Assembly (NCBI RefSeq): GCF_000300335.1
Contig: NZ_AMRM01000021.1
Span: 31,000-94,999 of the forward strand
DNA: 64,000 bases
Direction: 5' to 3'
Source: Nitratireductor pacificus pht-3B
Lineage (GTDB): Bacteria > Pseudomonadota > Alphaproteobacteria > Rhizobiales > Rhizobiaceae
The notes under the pieces are model-generated. The model was not told the origin of the DNA. It was given only the letters and a program-made list of their open reading frames with translations, and did not search any database. The translations under genes and the position numbers were made by a program. Below, piece by piece: positions 46,269 through 56,191 of this stretch (its first letter is position 1; every line of letters starts with the position of its first letter).

Positions 46269-48041
46269 TCAGACCCCGTGGGTTTGCAGCCACAGTTCGA
46301 GCAAGCCCACCTGCCACAGCTCGGAGCCGCGCAGCGGCGTGATGTGATCGGCAGGCGCCGCGTAGAGCGTGTCGAGATAGTCCTGGCGGAACAGCCCGCG
46401 TTCGCGCGCCGCCCGTGACGACAGCGCATCGCGCACCATGTCGAGATACGGACCATCGACATATTTGAGCTGCGGCACCGGAAAGTAACCCTTCTTGCGG
46501 TCGATGACCTCGTGCGGGACCACCTGGCGCGCCACCTCCTTCAGCACACCCTTGCCGCCCTGCTTCAGTTTTTCCTCGGGCGGAATGAGGGCGGCAAGCT
46601 CGACCAGCTCGTGATCGAGGAAGGGAACGCGGGCCTCCAGCCCCCAGGCCATGGTCATGTTGTCGACCCGCTTGACGGGGTCGTCGACCAGCATGACCGT
46701 CGAATCGAGACGAAGGGCGGCATCGACGGGCGTGTCGGCGCCGGCCCGCGTCAGGTGACGGGCGACCAGCTCGCGGCTGGCGTCCGTCGGAGCGATCCAG
46801 TCCGGGGAAAGCTGCGTCTTCAGCACGTCGTGCGAGCGGTCGAAGAAGACCTTCGCGTAATCGCCGACCACATCGTTCGCGTTCATCAGCGGCGGGTACC
46901 AGTGATAGCCGCCGAAAATCTCGTCGGCGCCCTGCCCCGACTGCACGACCTTGATGTGCTTCGAGACCTCCTTGGACAGGAGATAGAAGCCGACATTGTC
47001 GTAGGAAACCATCGGTTCCGACATCGCGGCGAAGGTGCCGGGCAGCGCGTCCATCAGTTCCGAGGACGGAACGAAGATCTTGTGGTGGTCGGTGCCGAAT
47101 TCCGCGGCGATCAGGTCCGAGTAGACGAACTCGTCGCCCTTCTCGCCATTCGCCTCCTCGAAGCCGACGGAGAAGGTCATCAGGCCTTTCTGGCCCGCCT
47201 CGGCCAGAAGGCCGACGATCAGGCTGGAATCGACGCCGCCCGACAGGAGTACGCCGACGGGCACGTCGGCCACCATGCGCCGCTTGACCGCCAGGCGGAG
47301 CGCCTCGAGCGTCCGGTCGCGCCACTCGTCCGGCGACAGGACCATGCCCGGCGCGCGGGCGAAGGGCGGATCCCAGTAGACGCGGTCGCGCTGGCTGCCG
47401 TCCGGCTCGATGACGCGGATGGTCGCCGGCGGCAGCTTGCGCACGCCGTTGAGGATCGTGCGCGGCGGCGGCACGACGGCGTGAAACGTCATGTAGTGGT
47501 GCAGCGCCTCGCGGTCGATCGACGTGTCGACTTCGCCCGCCGCCAGCAGCGCCGGCAGCGTCGAGGCGAAACGAATGCGTTCCGGCGTCTCCGCCAGGTA
47601 GAGCGGCTTGATGCCGAAGCGGTCGCGCGCCATGACGACGCGCCCTGTTTCGCGCTCGCGCAGGACGAAGGCGAACATGCCGTGGAAACGGGTGACGCAA
47701 TCCTCGCCCCAGGCGTGCCACGCCTTCAGGATGACCTCCGTGTCGCCGGTCGAGAAGAAGCGATAGCCCTTGTCCTCGAGTTCGGCGCGCAGTTCCGGAT
47801 AATTGTAGATGCAGCCGTTGAAGGCGATGGTCAGGCCGAGTTCGGCATCCTCCATCGGCTGCCGCGCCCGCTCGGACAGGTCGATGATCTTCAGGCGCCG
47901 GTGGCCGAGGGCCATGGAGCCATGGACCACCGCGCCCGCGCCGTCCGGCCCGCGCGGGGCCAGGCTGTCCATCATCTTCGCAAGGGCGACAGGCGAAGCC
48001 GCCCCGCCGTCCAATCGCAATTCACCGCAGATTCCGCACAT
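46269..48041 (-). CDS. asnO: N-acetylglutaminylglutamine amidotransferase
   Basis: A 590-residue asparagine synthase-like enzyme that amidates the dipeptide to NAGGN. The N-terminal Ntn glutaminase begins MCGICGELRLDGG with catalytic Cys2 and has LGHRRLKIIDLSERARQPM. The C-terminal synthase domain has the PP-loop VGVLLSGGVDSSLIVGL and GQGADEIFGGYHWYPP. First gene of the three-gene NAGGN operon. It is divergent from a MarR gene with an AT-rich 89-base gap, which suggests local control. Confidence 0.94.
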   Translation of the reverse strand: MCGICGELRLDGGAASPVALAKMMDSLAPRGPDGAGAVVHGSMALGHRRLKIIDLSERARQPMEDAELGLTIAFNGCIYNYPELRAELEDKGYRFFSTGDTEVILKAWHAWGEDCVTRFHGMFAFVLRERETGRVVMARDRFGIKPLYLAETPERIRFASTLPALLAAGEVDTSIDREALHHYMTFHAVVPPPRTILNGVRKLPPATIRVIEPDGSQRDRVYWDPPFARAPGMVLSPDEWRDRTLEALRLAVKRRMVADVPVGVLLSGGVDSSLIVGLLAEAGQKGLMTFSVGFEEANGEKGDEFVYSDLIAAEFGTDHHKIFVPSSELMDALPGTFAAMSEPMVSYDNVGFYLLSKEVSKHIKVVQSGQGADEIFGGYHWYPPLMNANDVVGDYAKVFFDRSHDVLKTQLSPDWIAPTDASRELVARHLTRAGADTPVDAALRLDSTVMLVDDPVKRVDNMTMAWGLEARVPFLDHELVELAALIPPEEKLKQGGKGVLKEVARQVVPHEVIDRKKGYFPVPQLKYVDGPYLDMVRDALSSRAARERGLFRQDYLDTLYAAPADHITPLRGSELWQVGLLELWLQTHGV

Positions 48042-48130
48042 GTGTCGCGTTCTGCTCCCTTGTTTGTCGTTGCCTTGGAGTGGGTTTTAGTTATAGTTCT
48101 GATTATTAGATGTCAAATTAATGGCGCATC

Positions 48131-48649
48131 ATGAAACGCGAAGGCACAATCCCGAAAGAGCAGGCTTGGTTCCGAGATGACGAATTGCGGACGGTCGAAA
48201 AGGCGATCCGCCGCATCGTGCGGGCCAATGACCTGCAGTCGAAAGCGCTTTCCAAGCAGATCGGCCTGACCGCGCCGCAACTCGTCATCCTGAACGCCAT
48301 CGCCGCGCTGGGCGAGGTGACGACCACGGCCCTTTCGGTCCATGTGGACCTGAGTGCGGCGACCGTCGTCACCATTCTCGACAATCTGGAGGCGCGCGGC
48401 CTCGTCGAGCGCTACCGCTCGCGCCATGACCGCCGCGTCGTGCATACGCGCCTGACGGAAGCCGGCGAGGATCTTGCGCGGAAGGCCCCGGAACCGCTCG
48501 GGGCGGGCTTTGCCGGCCGCATGGCCGGCCTGGAGGCATCGCGCCGGCGCGAACTGATTGCCGCGCTCGTCTCGGTCGCGGACATGATGGCGCCCGTCCA
48601 CGATCACCCGCTCCCGCCCGCGAGCCACCCGGCTCCGGCTACCCGCTGA
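48131..48649 (+). CDS. MarR-family regulator divergent from the NAGGN operon
   Basis: A 172-residue MarR protein with the core LTAPQLVILNAIAALGEVTT, the recognition helix HVDLSAATVVTILDNLEARG and wing RYRSRHDRRVVHTRLTEAG. The divergent arrangement with asnO suggests it senses osmotic or related signals and controls the NAGGN genes; this arrangement is common in alphaproteobacterial NAGGN clusters as far as I recall. The last 20 residues are Pro/Ala-rich and not part of the fold. Ligand unknown. Confidence 0.88.
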   Translation: MKREGTIPKEQAWFRDDELRTVEKAIRRIVRANDLQSKALSKQIGLTAPQLVILNAIAALGEVTTTALSVHVDLSAATVVTILDNLEARGLVERYRSRHDRRVVHTRLTEAGEDLARKAPEPLGAGFAGRMAGLEASRRRELIAALVSVADMMAPVHDHPLPPASHPAPATR

Positions 48650-48799
48650 GCCCCCTGCCGACAGGGCGCGGCGGCGCCATCGACCCGGATTTGATCGAGC
48701 GCAATGCGCGGGCGCGCAGACGTGTCAATTTGCCCTCAATGCGCGATGGACGCGGGAGAGGTCCAACATTATGATCGCGCCGCATAGCAGGAAGGTCAG

Positions 48800-50077
48800 A
48801 TGAACTATCAGCGTTTTTTCTCCGAGGCGATTGATCAGCTGCATGCCGAGCGCCGCTATCGTGTATTTGCCGATCTCGAGCGGATCGTCGGCGCTTTCCC
48901 GCGCGCGCTCTGGCGCTCCGGCGAGGAGACGCGCGAGATCACCGTCTGGTGCTCGAACGACTATCTCGGCATGGGCCAGCACGGCAGCGTGATCGCGGCG
49001 ATGCAGGATGCGGCCGGTTCCATGGGCGCCGGTGCCGGCGGCACGCGCAACATCTCCGGCACCAACCATCCGCTGGTGGAGCTGGAAACCGAACTCGCCG
49101 ACCTCCACGGCAAGGAAGCCGGCCTCGTCTTCACCTCGGGCTTCATCTCCAACGAAGCCTCCATATCGACGATCGCCCGCCTCTTACCGAACTGCCTCGT
49201 CCTCTCCGACGAACTCAACCACGCCTCGATGATCGAGGGTGTGCGGCGCTCCGGCGCCGAGAAGAAAATCTTCCGGCACAATGACGTGGCGCATCTCGAG
49301 AGCCTGCTCAAGGCAGCCGAACCGAGCCGCGCCAAGCTGATCGTGTTCGAATCCGTCTATTCCATGGATGGCGACATCGCGCCGATCGAAGCCATCGTCG
49401 ACCTCGCCGACAAGTACAACGCGATGACCTATATCGACGAGGTTCATGCCGTCGGCATGTATGGCGCGCGCGGCGGCGGCATCACCGAGCGCGACGGCCT
49501 CGCCCACCGCATCGACGTCATCGAGGGAACACTCGCCAAGGGCTTTGGCGTGATCGGCGGCTACATCACCGGCTCCAGCGCCGTGATCGACGCGGTGCGC
49601 TCCTATGCCTCGGGCTTCATCTTCACGACCGCGCTGCCGCCTGCGATCGCGGCTGCGGCGACCGCCTCGATCCGTCACCTGAAGTCCTCGACGGTCGAGC
49701 GCGACGCGCAGCAGCGCCAGGCGCAGCAGGCCAAGGACAAGCTGCTGGCAGCCGGCCTGCCGGTCATGCCGTCGCAGACCCATATCGTCCCGATCCTGGT
49801 CGGCGATCCGGAGCTTTGCAAGCAGGCCACCGACCGCCTGCTCGACAAGCACGGCATCTATATCCAGCCGATCAACTATCCGACGGTGCCGCGCGGCACG
49901 GAGCGCCTGCGCATCACGCCGACGCCGTTCCATGACGATGCCCTGATCGACACGCTGCGCGACGCGCTTCTCGAAACCTGGGAAGCGCTCGGCATCCCCT
50001 TCAACGAGACGGGCCAGCCGCAACCGGCCAAGTCCGACCGCGTGGTGTCGCTGCTCGTTCCGAAATCGGGCGGCTGA
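48800..50077 (+). CDS. hemA: 5-aminolevulinate synthase
   Basis: The PLP enzyme that condenses succinyl-CoA and glycine to 5-aminolevulinate, the first step of heme synthesis by the alphaproteobacterial (Shemin) route. It is 425 residues, starts [20 protein letters not shown], and shows [48 protein letters not shown] and the Schiff-base lysine in [13 protein letters not shown]. An AGGTC-type ribosome site lies upstream in GGAAGGTCAG. The gene is a single unit followed by the convergent mscL. Confidence 0.97.
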   Translation: MNYQRFFSEAIDQLHAERRYRVFADLERIVGAFPRALWRSGEETREITVWCSNDYLGMGQHGSVIAAMQDAAGSMGAGAGGTRNISGTNHPLVELETELADLHGKEAGLVFTSGFISNEASISTIARLLPNCLVLSDELNHASMIEGVRRSGAEKKIFRHNDVAHLESLLKAAEPSRAKLIVFESVYSMDGDIAPIEAIVDLADKYNAMTYIDEVHAVGMYGARGGGITERDGLAHRIDVIEGTLAKGFGVIGGYITGSSAVIDAVRSYASGFIFTTALPPAIAAAATASIRHLKSSTVERDAQQRQAQQAKDKLLAAGLPVMPSQTHIVPILVGDPELCKQATDRLLDKHGIYIQPINYPTVPRGTERLRITPTPFHDDALIDTLRDALLETWEALGIPFNETGQPQPAKSDRVVSLLVPKSGG

Positions 50078-50128
50078 CCGCCTCGGGCCGAAATCAGACG
50101 GCTGACCCACCTCGGGAACCAGTGGAAA

Positions 50129-50158
50129 AACGCCGCCGGACATATGTCAGGCGGCGTT
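50129..50158 (-). terminator. Rho-independent terminator of mscL
   Basis: The stem AACGCCGCC..GGCGGCGTT with a 12-base loop is followed on the minus strand by a T-run (GTTTTTCC). It lies 45 bases beyond the mscL stop and also between the convergent hemA and mscL genes, so it may protect each from read-through. Confidence 0.75.
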
Positions 50159-50202
50159 GTCCCCGAATAGTCCCATGCTTCCCTCTGGAAGCAAAGAGCG
50201 AT

Positions 50203-50622
50203 CTACTTCTTCTTCGACAGCAGGTCGCGGATTTCCGTCAGAAGCTGAACGTCGGCTGGGGGCGCTGCGGGAGCAGCCGGCTCCTCGGCCTGCTTGCGGC
50301 GCAGATTGTTCACCGCCTTGACCATCAGGAAAATGATCCAGGCCAGGATGAGGAAGTTCACGACCACGGTGATGAAATTGCCGTAGGCGAACACGGCGCC
50401 CTGCTCGCGCGCCGCCTCAAGCGACGTGGCGGTCACGGCCGACGACAGCGGAACGAAATAGCCCGAGAAATCGAGGCCGCCGAAGATGGCGCCGGCGATC
50501 GGCATGATGATGTCGTCGGTCAGCGACTTGACGATGAGTCCGAAGGCTCCGCCAATGATCACGCCAACGGCAAGGTCCATCACATTGCCTTTGGCGATGA
50601 ACTCCTGAAATTCCTTCAACAT
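50203..50622 (-). CDS. mscL: Large-conductance mechanosensitive channel
   Basis: A 139-residue pentameric channel that opens under membrane tension in hypo-osmotic shock. It starts [20 protein letters not shown], followed by the pore helix [20 protein letters not shown], a periplasmic loop and the second helix ([20 protein letters not shown]). The tail ends [13 protein letters not shown] as is usual. Together with the nearby NAGGN genes it gives the region an osmotic-adaptation character, although they are not in one operon. Confidence 0.96.
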   Translation of the reverse strand: MLKEFQEFIAKGNVMDLAVGVIIGGAFGLIVKSLTDDIIMPIAGAIFGGLDFSGYFVPLSSAVTATSLEAAREQGAVFAYGNFITVVVNFLILAWIIFLMVKAVNNLRRKQAEEPAAPAAPPADVQLLTEIRDLLSKKK

Positions 50623-50829
50623 TGCGGGTCTCTCCCCAATCTAGCTGCACCCCCGGCGACTCATCCGGCCGCCGCGCGCTGAAGCATAGCAAAAGCCCGC
50701 ATCGAAGCAGCAATAAAACGAAACCGCCCGCAGCCGCAGACCCCCGCCTTGGTCGAAAGAAGCATTGGACAGGCCCGGCGGGCTGTGATTGCCTGACATG
50801 TGCCATACTGGGAGGAGGGTCTGGCCGCC

Positions 50830-53800
50830 GTGCAGGGCTGGGTCATCGCCATCATCGCCGTCGCCTATGTGACGCTGCTGTTCTTCATCGCCAGCGTCGG
50901 CGACAACCGCGCCGCCCGGCGGAGCGGCATCGGCTCGCGGCCGTACATCTATGCCCTCAGCCTGGCGATCTACTGCACCTCGTGGACCTTCTTCGGCTCG
51001 GTCGGCCTCGCCTCGGAACGCGGGTTCGAGTTCATCGCCATCTATATCGGCCCGGTGCTCGTCTTCCTGTTCGGCTTTCCGCTGCTCAAGCGCATCATCC
51101 GGCTGGCCAAGTCGGAGAGGATCACCTCGATCGCCGACTTCCTGGCCGCCCGCTACGGCAAGAGCTTCGCCGTCGCCTCCATGGCGACCCTGATCGCGAC
51201 CTTCGGCACCGTTCCCTACATCGCCCTGCAACTGAAGGCGATTTCCGATTCCGTCAGCCTGATGGTGGCCCATTATGATGGCGCCCCGCCCGTGATCGAC
51301 TTCTTCGTCGGCGACATCGCGCTGATCGTCGCCTTCCTGCTGGCGATCTTCGCCGTCCTGTTCGGCACGCGGCATGCCGACGCGACCGAGCATCAGGAGG
51401 GACTGATCCTCGCCGTCGCCGTCGAGACGGTCGTCAAGCTTGCCGCGTTCCTCGCCGTCGGCATCGTCATCACGTTCTTCTTCTTCGACGGCCCGGTCGA
51501 GCTGGCGCACCGGGTCAGCCAGTTGCCGGAAGTGCGTGACGCCTACAGTCACCCTACGTCACTTGCCACATGGATCGTGATGACGACGCTCAGCGCCTTC
51601 GCCATCATCATGCTGCCGCGCCAGTTCTACGTGACCATCGTCGAGAACAAGAGCACGGCGGAACTGCAGACGGCGAGCTGGCTGTTCCCGCTCTATCTGG
51701 TGCTGATCAATCTGTTCGTGCTGCCGATCGCCTTTGTCGGCCTGGCGCAGGTCGGGAGCGCCACCAACTCCGACCTCTACGTGCTGGCTTTGCCCCTTCT
51801 GGCGGGGCACGACCTTTTGGCACTGTTCGCCTTCATCGGCGGCCTGTCGGCGGCAACGGCAATGGTGATCGTCGCCAGCGTCGCCCTGTCGATCATGATC
51901 TCCAACGACCTGGTCATCCCGCTGTTCGTACGGCGACTCCTGAAGTCGAACGCCCGCGAGAAGGAGGACTGGTCGGCGGTCATCCTCAACATCCGGCGCG
52001 CGGCGATCTTCATCATCCTGTTCGCCGCCTTCCTCTACTATCGCGAGACCACGCACAACACGCGGCTGGCCGCGATCGGCCTGATCTCCTTCGCCGCCAT
52101 CGCGCAGTTCGCTCCGGCCTTCTTCGGCGGGCTGATCTGGCGGGGTGCGAACAGCCGGGGCGCGCTGCTCGGCATGGGTGCGGGCTTCACGCTCTGGGCC
52201 TATACACTGCTGTTCCCGTCCCTGGCGCCGGCGGGGACGTCGATCATCACGGACGGGTTGTTCGGCATCCCGGCCCTGCGCCCGCAGGCGCTGTTCGGCA
52301 CGGTCGCCGAACCGCTCAATCATGGCGTCCTGTGGAGCCTGGCGATCAACACGCTGTTCTTCGTGCTCGGCTCGCTGTCGCGCACGGCGATGCCTCTGGA
52401 ACGCATCCAGGCGGCGATCTTCGTGCCGCGCGACGCCGGGCCGATCCCGACCTTGCGCCGCTTCCGCACCGCCGTGACCGTCGATCATCTGAAGGATACG
52501 ATCTCGCGCTATCTGGGCGCCGAGCGCACCGAGCGCTCCTTCGCCACCTTCGAGGCCACCCACGGCATCCGCCTCAACGGCAACGAGCAGGCCGGCATGG
52601 CGCTGGTCCGGTTCTCCGAGCAATTGCTGGCAAGCGCCGTCGGCTCGTCCTCCGCCCGCCTCATCCTCTCCCTGCTGTTCCAGCGCAACGACCGTTCCCG
52701 GCGGGACGCGATGCGCCTCCTCGACGACGCGTCCATCGCGCTCCAGCACAATCGCGACCTGTTGCAGACCGCGCTCGACCAGATGGAGGAAGGCGTCACC
52801 GTGTTCGACCGCGACTTCCAGCTCATCTGCTGGAACCGCCAGTACCGGACGTTGTTCAACCTGCCCGATGAGATGGGACAGGTGGGCGTCTCGCTGGACC
52901 GCTTCGTCACACTCCTGGCGGAACGCGGCGAACTTCCGCCCGACGCCCTGACCATGACGCTGAACCGCTTCACCGACTTCGGAACGCCCTGGGAGATCAG
53001 GCTGCGCAGGAGCGGCCGCATCATCGAGCTGCGCTCGAACCCGATGCCGGATGGCGGCATCGTCGCCACCTACACGGACATCACGCCCCGGGTCGAGGCC
53101 GACGCCGCGCTGAAGCGCATCAACGAAACGCTGGAGCAGCGCGTCGCCAGCCGCACGGCGGAGCTGGTGCAGGTCAATGAAGAGCTGGCGCAGGCGCAGA
53201 ACATTGCCGAGGAGGCCAATCTCGGAAAGACGCGCTTCCTCGCCGCGGCCGGCCACGACATCCTCCAACCGCTCAACGCGGCGCGCCTCTACTGCTCGTC
53301 GCTGATGGAGCGGGCCGAAGGCGCGGGAATGCGCGAGCATGTCGGGAACATCGAGTCCTCGCTCGATTCCGTCGAAACGATCCTCGGTGCGGTGCTGGAC
53401 ATATCGCGGCTCGACACAGGCGCGCTGAAGCCGTCGCAGAGCGTCTTCCGGCTCGACGGATTGCTGCGCCAGATCAGCACCGACTTCCAGCCGCTGGCAG
53501 CCGAGAAGGGATTGCGGCTGACCATCATTCCGTCGACGCTGGCGGTCAACACCGACCGCAACCTGTTTCGCCGCCTGGTGCAGAACCTCGTCTCGAACGC
53601 CATCAAGTACACGCCCGAAGGCCGTGTCCTCGTGGGCGTCCGCCGGCGCGGCGCGCTGCTCGAACTGCAGGTCCTGGATACGGGGATCGGCATCGCGGAC
53701 GACAAGCTGAACACCGTATTCCGCGAGTTCACGCGGCTCGACGAAGGCATGCGCCAGGCCCAGGGCCTCGGTCTCGGCCTGTCGATCGTCGACCGCATCG

Positions 53801-54318
53801 CGCGGGTGCTCCGCCTCGAGATCCAGCTTTCCTCCGAATGCGGGAGGGGCACACGCTTCTCGGTCGTCGTGCCGGTCAGCAGAGCGCCGGCGGAGAAGCA
53901 GCGCAAGCCCGCCAAGCCCGCCAGCGCCAACCAGATCATGCTCGACGGACTCAACGTCATCTGCATCGACAACGACGCGCGCATCCTGGACGGCATGCGC
54001 CGGCTACTGGAAGGCTGGGGGTGCGCGGTGCGCACCGCCACCGGCTCCTCCACCCTGCCGGACATGACGGCGAGGCCGCCCGACGTCATCCTCGCCGACT
54101 ACCACCTCAACGGGGAGAACGGTCTCGATATGATCGCCGCCCTGCGGTCGCGCTACGGCAGGAACATCCCGGCGATCCTGATCACCGCCGACCGCTCGAA
54201 CGAGGTGCGCGCGCAGGCCGACGGCCTCGAGACGCTCGTCATCAACAAGCCATTGCGGCCGGCATCGCTGCGGACCCTGCTGACCCGGTGCCGGCAGATG
54301 CTCGAGGCGGCGGAATAG
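50830..54318 (+). CDS. SSS transporter-fused hybrid histidine kinase (CbrA-like)
   Basis: A 1162-residue sensor. Residues 1-490 are a sodium/solute symporter-like membrane domain of about 13 helices (YALSLAIYCTSWTFFGSVGL, ITSIADFLAARYGKS). PAS follows (QMEEGVTVFDRDFQLICWNR near 654), a coiled coil (about 750-800), HisKA (LAAAGHDILQPLNAARLYC near 806), HATPase (LVSNAIKYTPEGRVLVGVRR, GLGLSIVDRI) and a C-terminal receiver (VICIDNDARI, DVILADYHLNGENG, INKPLRP). CbrA-type proteins link transport or substrate state to signalling. The start may be a GTG with GGAGGAGG upstream, or another GTG ten codons earlier. Convergent with a NarL-type regulator. Confidence 0.92.
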   Translation: MQGWVIAIIAVAYVTLLFFIASVGDNRAARRSGIGSRPYIYALSLAIYCTSWTFFGSVGLASERGFEFIAIYIGPVLVFLFGFPLLKRIIRLAKSERITSIADFLAARYGKSFAVASMATLIATFGTVPYIALQLKAISDSVSLMVAHYDGAPPVIDFFVGDIALIVAFLLAIFAVLFGTRHADATEHQEGLILAVAVETVVKLAAFLAVGIVITFFFFDGPVELAHRVSQLPEVRDAYSHPTSLATWIVMTTLSAFAIIMLPRQFYVTIVENKSTAELQTASWLFPLYLVLINLFVLPIAFVGLAQVGSATNSDLYVLALPLLAGHDLLALFAFIGGLSAATAMVIVASVALSIMISNDLVIPLFVRRLLKSNAREKEDWSAVILNIRRAAIFIILFAAFLYYRETTHNTRLAAIGLISFAAIAQFAPAFFGGLIWRGANSRGALLGMGAGFTLWAYTLLFPSLAPAGTSIITDGLFGIPALRPQALFGTVAEPLNHGVLWSLAINTLFFVLGSLSRTAMPLERIQAAIFVPRDAGPIPTLRRFRTAVTVDHLKDTISRYLGAERTERSFATFEATHGIRLNGNEQAGMALVRFSEQLLASAVGSSSARLILSLLFQRNDRSRRDAMRLLDDASIALQHNRDLLQTALDQMEEGVTVFDRDFQLICWNRQYRTLFNLPDEMGQVGVSLDRFVTLLAERGELPPDALTMTLNRFTDFGTPWEIRLRRSGRIIELRSNPMPDGGIVATYTDITPRVEADAALKRINETLEQRVASRTAELVQVNEELAQAQNIAEEANLGKTRFLAAAGHDILQPLNAARLYCSSLMERAEGAGMREHVGNIESSLDSVETILGAVLDISRLDTGALKPSQSVFRLDGLLRQISTDFQPLAAEKGLRLTIIPSTLAVNTDRNLFRRLVQNLVSNAIKYTPEGRVLVGVRRRGALLELQVLDTGIGIADDKLNTVFREFTRLDEGMRQAQGLGLGLSIVDRIARVLRLEIQLSSECGRGTRFSVVVPVSRAPAEKQRKPAKPASANQIMLDGLNVICIDNDARILDGMRRLLEGWGCAVRTATGSSTLPDMTARPPDVILADYHLNGENGLDMIAALRSRYGRNIPAILITADRSNEVRAQADGLETLVINKPLRPASLRTLLTRCRQMLEAAE

Positions 54319-54334
54319 GCAGGGATGCCCGAGT

Positions 54335-54988
54335 TCAGCTTTCCAAGGCGATGGAATCGGCGCTGATCCGCGACAGGCGGATGACCGCCTGGGTGCGGCT
54401 GTCGACGCCGAGCTTCTGCAGGACCGCCGAGACATGCGCCTTGATCGTCGCCTCGGAGACGCTGAGTTCGTAGGCGATCTGCTTGTTCAGAAGCCCTTCG
54501 GCGAGCATGCCGAGCACACGCGTCTGCTGCGGCGTCAGCATTTGCAGGCGATGGATGAGATCGGCGATCTCGGGATCCGTCTCAAGGCCCAGATCGATGT
54601 CCTCAGGCGTGTAGATGCCGCCGCCGAGAATGACGCCCACGGCACGGCGGATTTCATCCATGCCGGCGGACTTGGAGATGAAACCGGAAGCGCCGAGGTC
54701 GAGCGCGCGGCGGATGGTTTCCGGATCATCATGCGCCGATACGACCGCGACCGGCACCGTCGGATGCATGCCACGTAAGGTCATCAGACCCGACAGGCCG
54801 CTGACGCCGGGCATCGAAAGGTCGAGAAGGACGAGATCGACATCCTCGTCGGCAAGCGCCTTGACGCCCTCGAAATCGCCCGCCTCGCGGATGTCGCTGT
54901 CGCCATCCATGCCGGACAGCGCGGTTTTCAGCGCTCCCCGAAACAGGGGATGGTCGTCGGCGACCAAGAATCTGTAGCCCGATACCAA
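54335..54988 (-). CDS. NarL/FixJ-type response regulator
   Basis: A 217-residue response regulator: receiver domain (FLVADDHPLFRGALKTALSG, phosphoacceptor in DLVLLDLSMPGVSG, SKSAGMDEI) and a LuxR-type HTH (LTPQQTRVLGMLAEGLLNKQ then IAYELSVSEATIKAHVSAVL). I start it at a TTG (MVSGYRFLVADDHP) because GGGAGGG lies seven bases upstream; the reading frame is open far beyond but lacks homology there. It converges with the hybrid kinase gene across a 16-base gap and is its likely partner. Confidence 0.9.
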   Translation of the reverse strand: MVSGYRFLVADDHPLFRGALKTALSGMDGDSDIREAGDFEGVKALADEDVDLVLLDLSMPGVSGLSGLMTLRGMHPTVPVAVVSAHDDPETIRRALDLGASGFISKSAGMDEIRRAVGVILGGGIYTPEDIDLGLETDPEIADLIHRLQMLTPQQTRVLGMLAEGLLNKQIAYELSVSEATIKAHVSAVLQKLGVDSRTQAVIRLSRISADSIALES

Positions 54989-55235
54989 GCATCCCTCCCA
55001 AACCCGCTGCGTCGTTATGGCCTTCTTCTGCGTCGCGGGAACCCTCGCGATTATGCGGGGATTGTGCGGCTTTTCAAGCGCCTTGAAGGCGGTGGCAAGT
55101 GGTCCGCCCGTCGGTCCGCCAATCTGCCGCCCAGCGGCCCGCCCGCGTCCGGGGCATCGCGCATCTGTGACTTGCCGCCGGCCCCGCCATGCCACACATT
55201 GGGGAAGCGGGGGACGCGAGATCCACGGGCATGCC

Positions 55236-55610
55236 ATGGAGAAGCTCCGCAAGGTCGCCACCATCTGCATCGGGCGCGCCGTCATGTTCGGCGCGTTTGC
55301 CATCGGCCTGATCATGATCAGCCTGTCGTTCGACCTGGTGCGGGCCTTCAGCGCCGGGGCCATCCTGACGCTGGTGATGGCGCAGATCCTCATCATCAAG
55401 GCCTATGCGACCGTGCGGCAGAACCCCCGCAAGACCGAGACCTGGAGCCACCTCGCCCCCGATGCGCGGCCGGTGGGCCGCTCGGGAGCGCGGGTGTTCA
55501 GATCCGTGCTGATCGACGTCTATGTGCGCTTTGCCACCCACAGCCTGACGGCGGGCTGCTGCTTCTTCGCCACCTCGTCGGCGCTGCGCTTGATGCGCGC
55601 CCTCGCCTGA
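55236..55610 (+). CDS. Small membrane protein, unknown function
   Basis: A 124-residue protein I do not recognise. It has two hydrophobic helices near the N-terminus (AVMFGAFAIGLIMISLSFDL and LVRAFSAGAILTLVMAQILI) and a basic middle region (RQNPRKTETWSHL), then a short C-terminal helix with TAGCCFFATSSALRL. Similar hypotheticals are frequent in rhizobia. The ATG before EKLRKVATICIG is the first plausible start. It is convergent with the next gene, eight bases away. Confidence 0.7.
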   Translation: MEKLRKVATICIGRAVMFGAFAIGLIMISLSFDLVRAFSAGAILTLVMAQILIIKAYATVRQNPRKTETWSHLAPDARPVGRSGARVFRSVLIDVYVRFATHSLTAGCCFFATSSALRLMRALA

Positions 55611-55618
55611 CGGCCCGC

Positions 55619-56056
55619 TTATGTGCGGTCCTGCGCCGGCGGTTCGGGCTGCACCGATTTCTCCTCCTTCTCGAAATCGCGGACGATGCCCATGAACCGG
55701 CGGAAGAACCGCTCCATCATTCCCATCGTCTGTTCGAATTCCTCTTCAGAGGGAAGCTCGGACGCGGTCCCCTTGCCGCCGGCCTCGAGCGCCGCGATGC
55801 GCCCTTCGAGCGTCTTCAGCCGCTCGCCGAGATCGGCGATGTCGTCCTGATAGGCGGTGCGCTCGTCCGCCGCGAGAGTACACACCAACTGCCCCGAGCG
55901 TTCCCGGCAGATCGACATGGTGCCGGTGGTCGTGTCCATGCGCACATAGCCGTCCTCCGTGCGCTCGAGCCGATATCGCTCGCCGTTCTGCGCCAGGGCG
56001 GCGCCGGTCAGGGACAGGATGACGAGGCCGCCCGCGATCGCGATGAGGTTGCGCAT
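55619..56056 (-). CDS. Secreted or periplasmic coiled-coil protein, unknown function
   Basis: A 145-residue protein with a clear signal peptide (NLIAIAGGLVILSLTGAALA) and a short beta part (RYRLERTEDGYVRMDTTTGT, then MSICRERSGQLVCTLAADER) followed by a coiled coil (DIADLGERLKTLEGRIAALE) and an acidic tail. Its architecture resembles small periplasmic proteins with a two-Cys hairpin. Function unknown; an in-frame start 25 codons upstream would hide the signal peptide, so I use the inner ATG. Confidence 0.75.
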   Translation of the reverse strand: MRNLIAIAGGLVILSLTGAALAQNGERYRLERTEDGYVRMDTTTGTMSICRERSGQLVCTLAADERTAYQDDIADLGERLKTLEGRIAALEAGGKGTASELPSEEEFEQTMGMMERFFRRFMGIVRDFEKEEKSVQPEPPAQDRT

Positions 56057-56191
56057 GTGTCTGCTCCGCGTTTCATGCCGTTCAATGAAGATCATCCTAG
56101 GGGAATGCGCCATAAATGGGATGACAGGCAATCCCCCGAAATCCCTTTTGCCGCTCTTTCGCTGCCTGGATATTCCCAGTATAGCCCAGTC

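Noticed and set aside
51559..53340. 593-residue frame antisense to the SSS-kinase gene
   Set aside because: Shadow composition and no recognisable domain; the kinase frame is unambiguous.
54989..55399. N-terminal extension of the NarL-type regulator
   Set aside because: The frame is open upstream of the TTG start but the extension has no homology-like pattern, and a good ribosome site sits just before the TTG.
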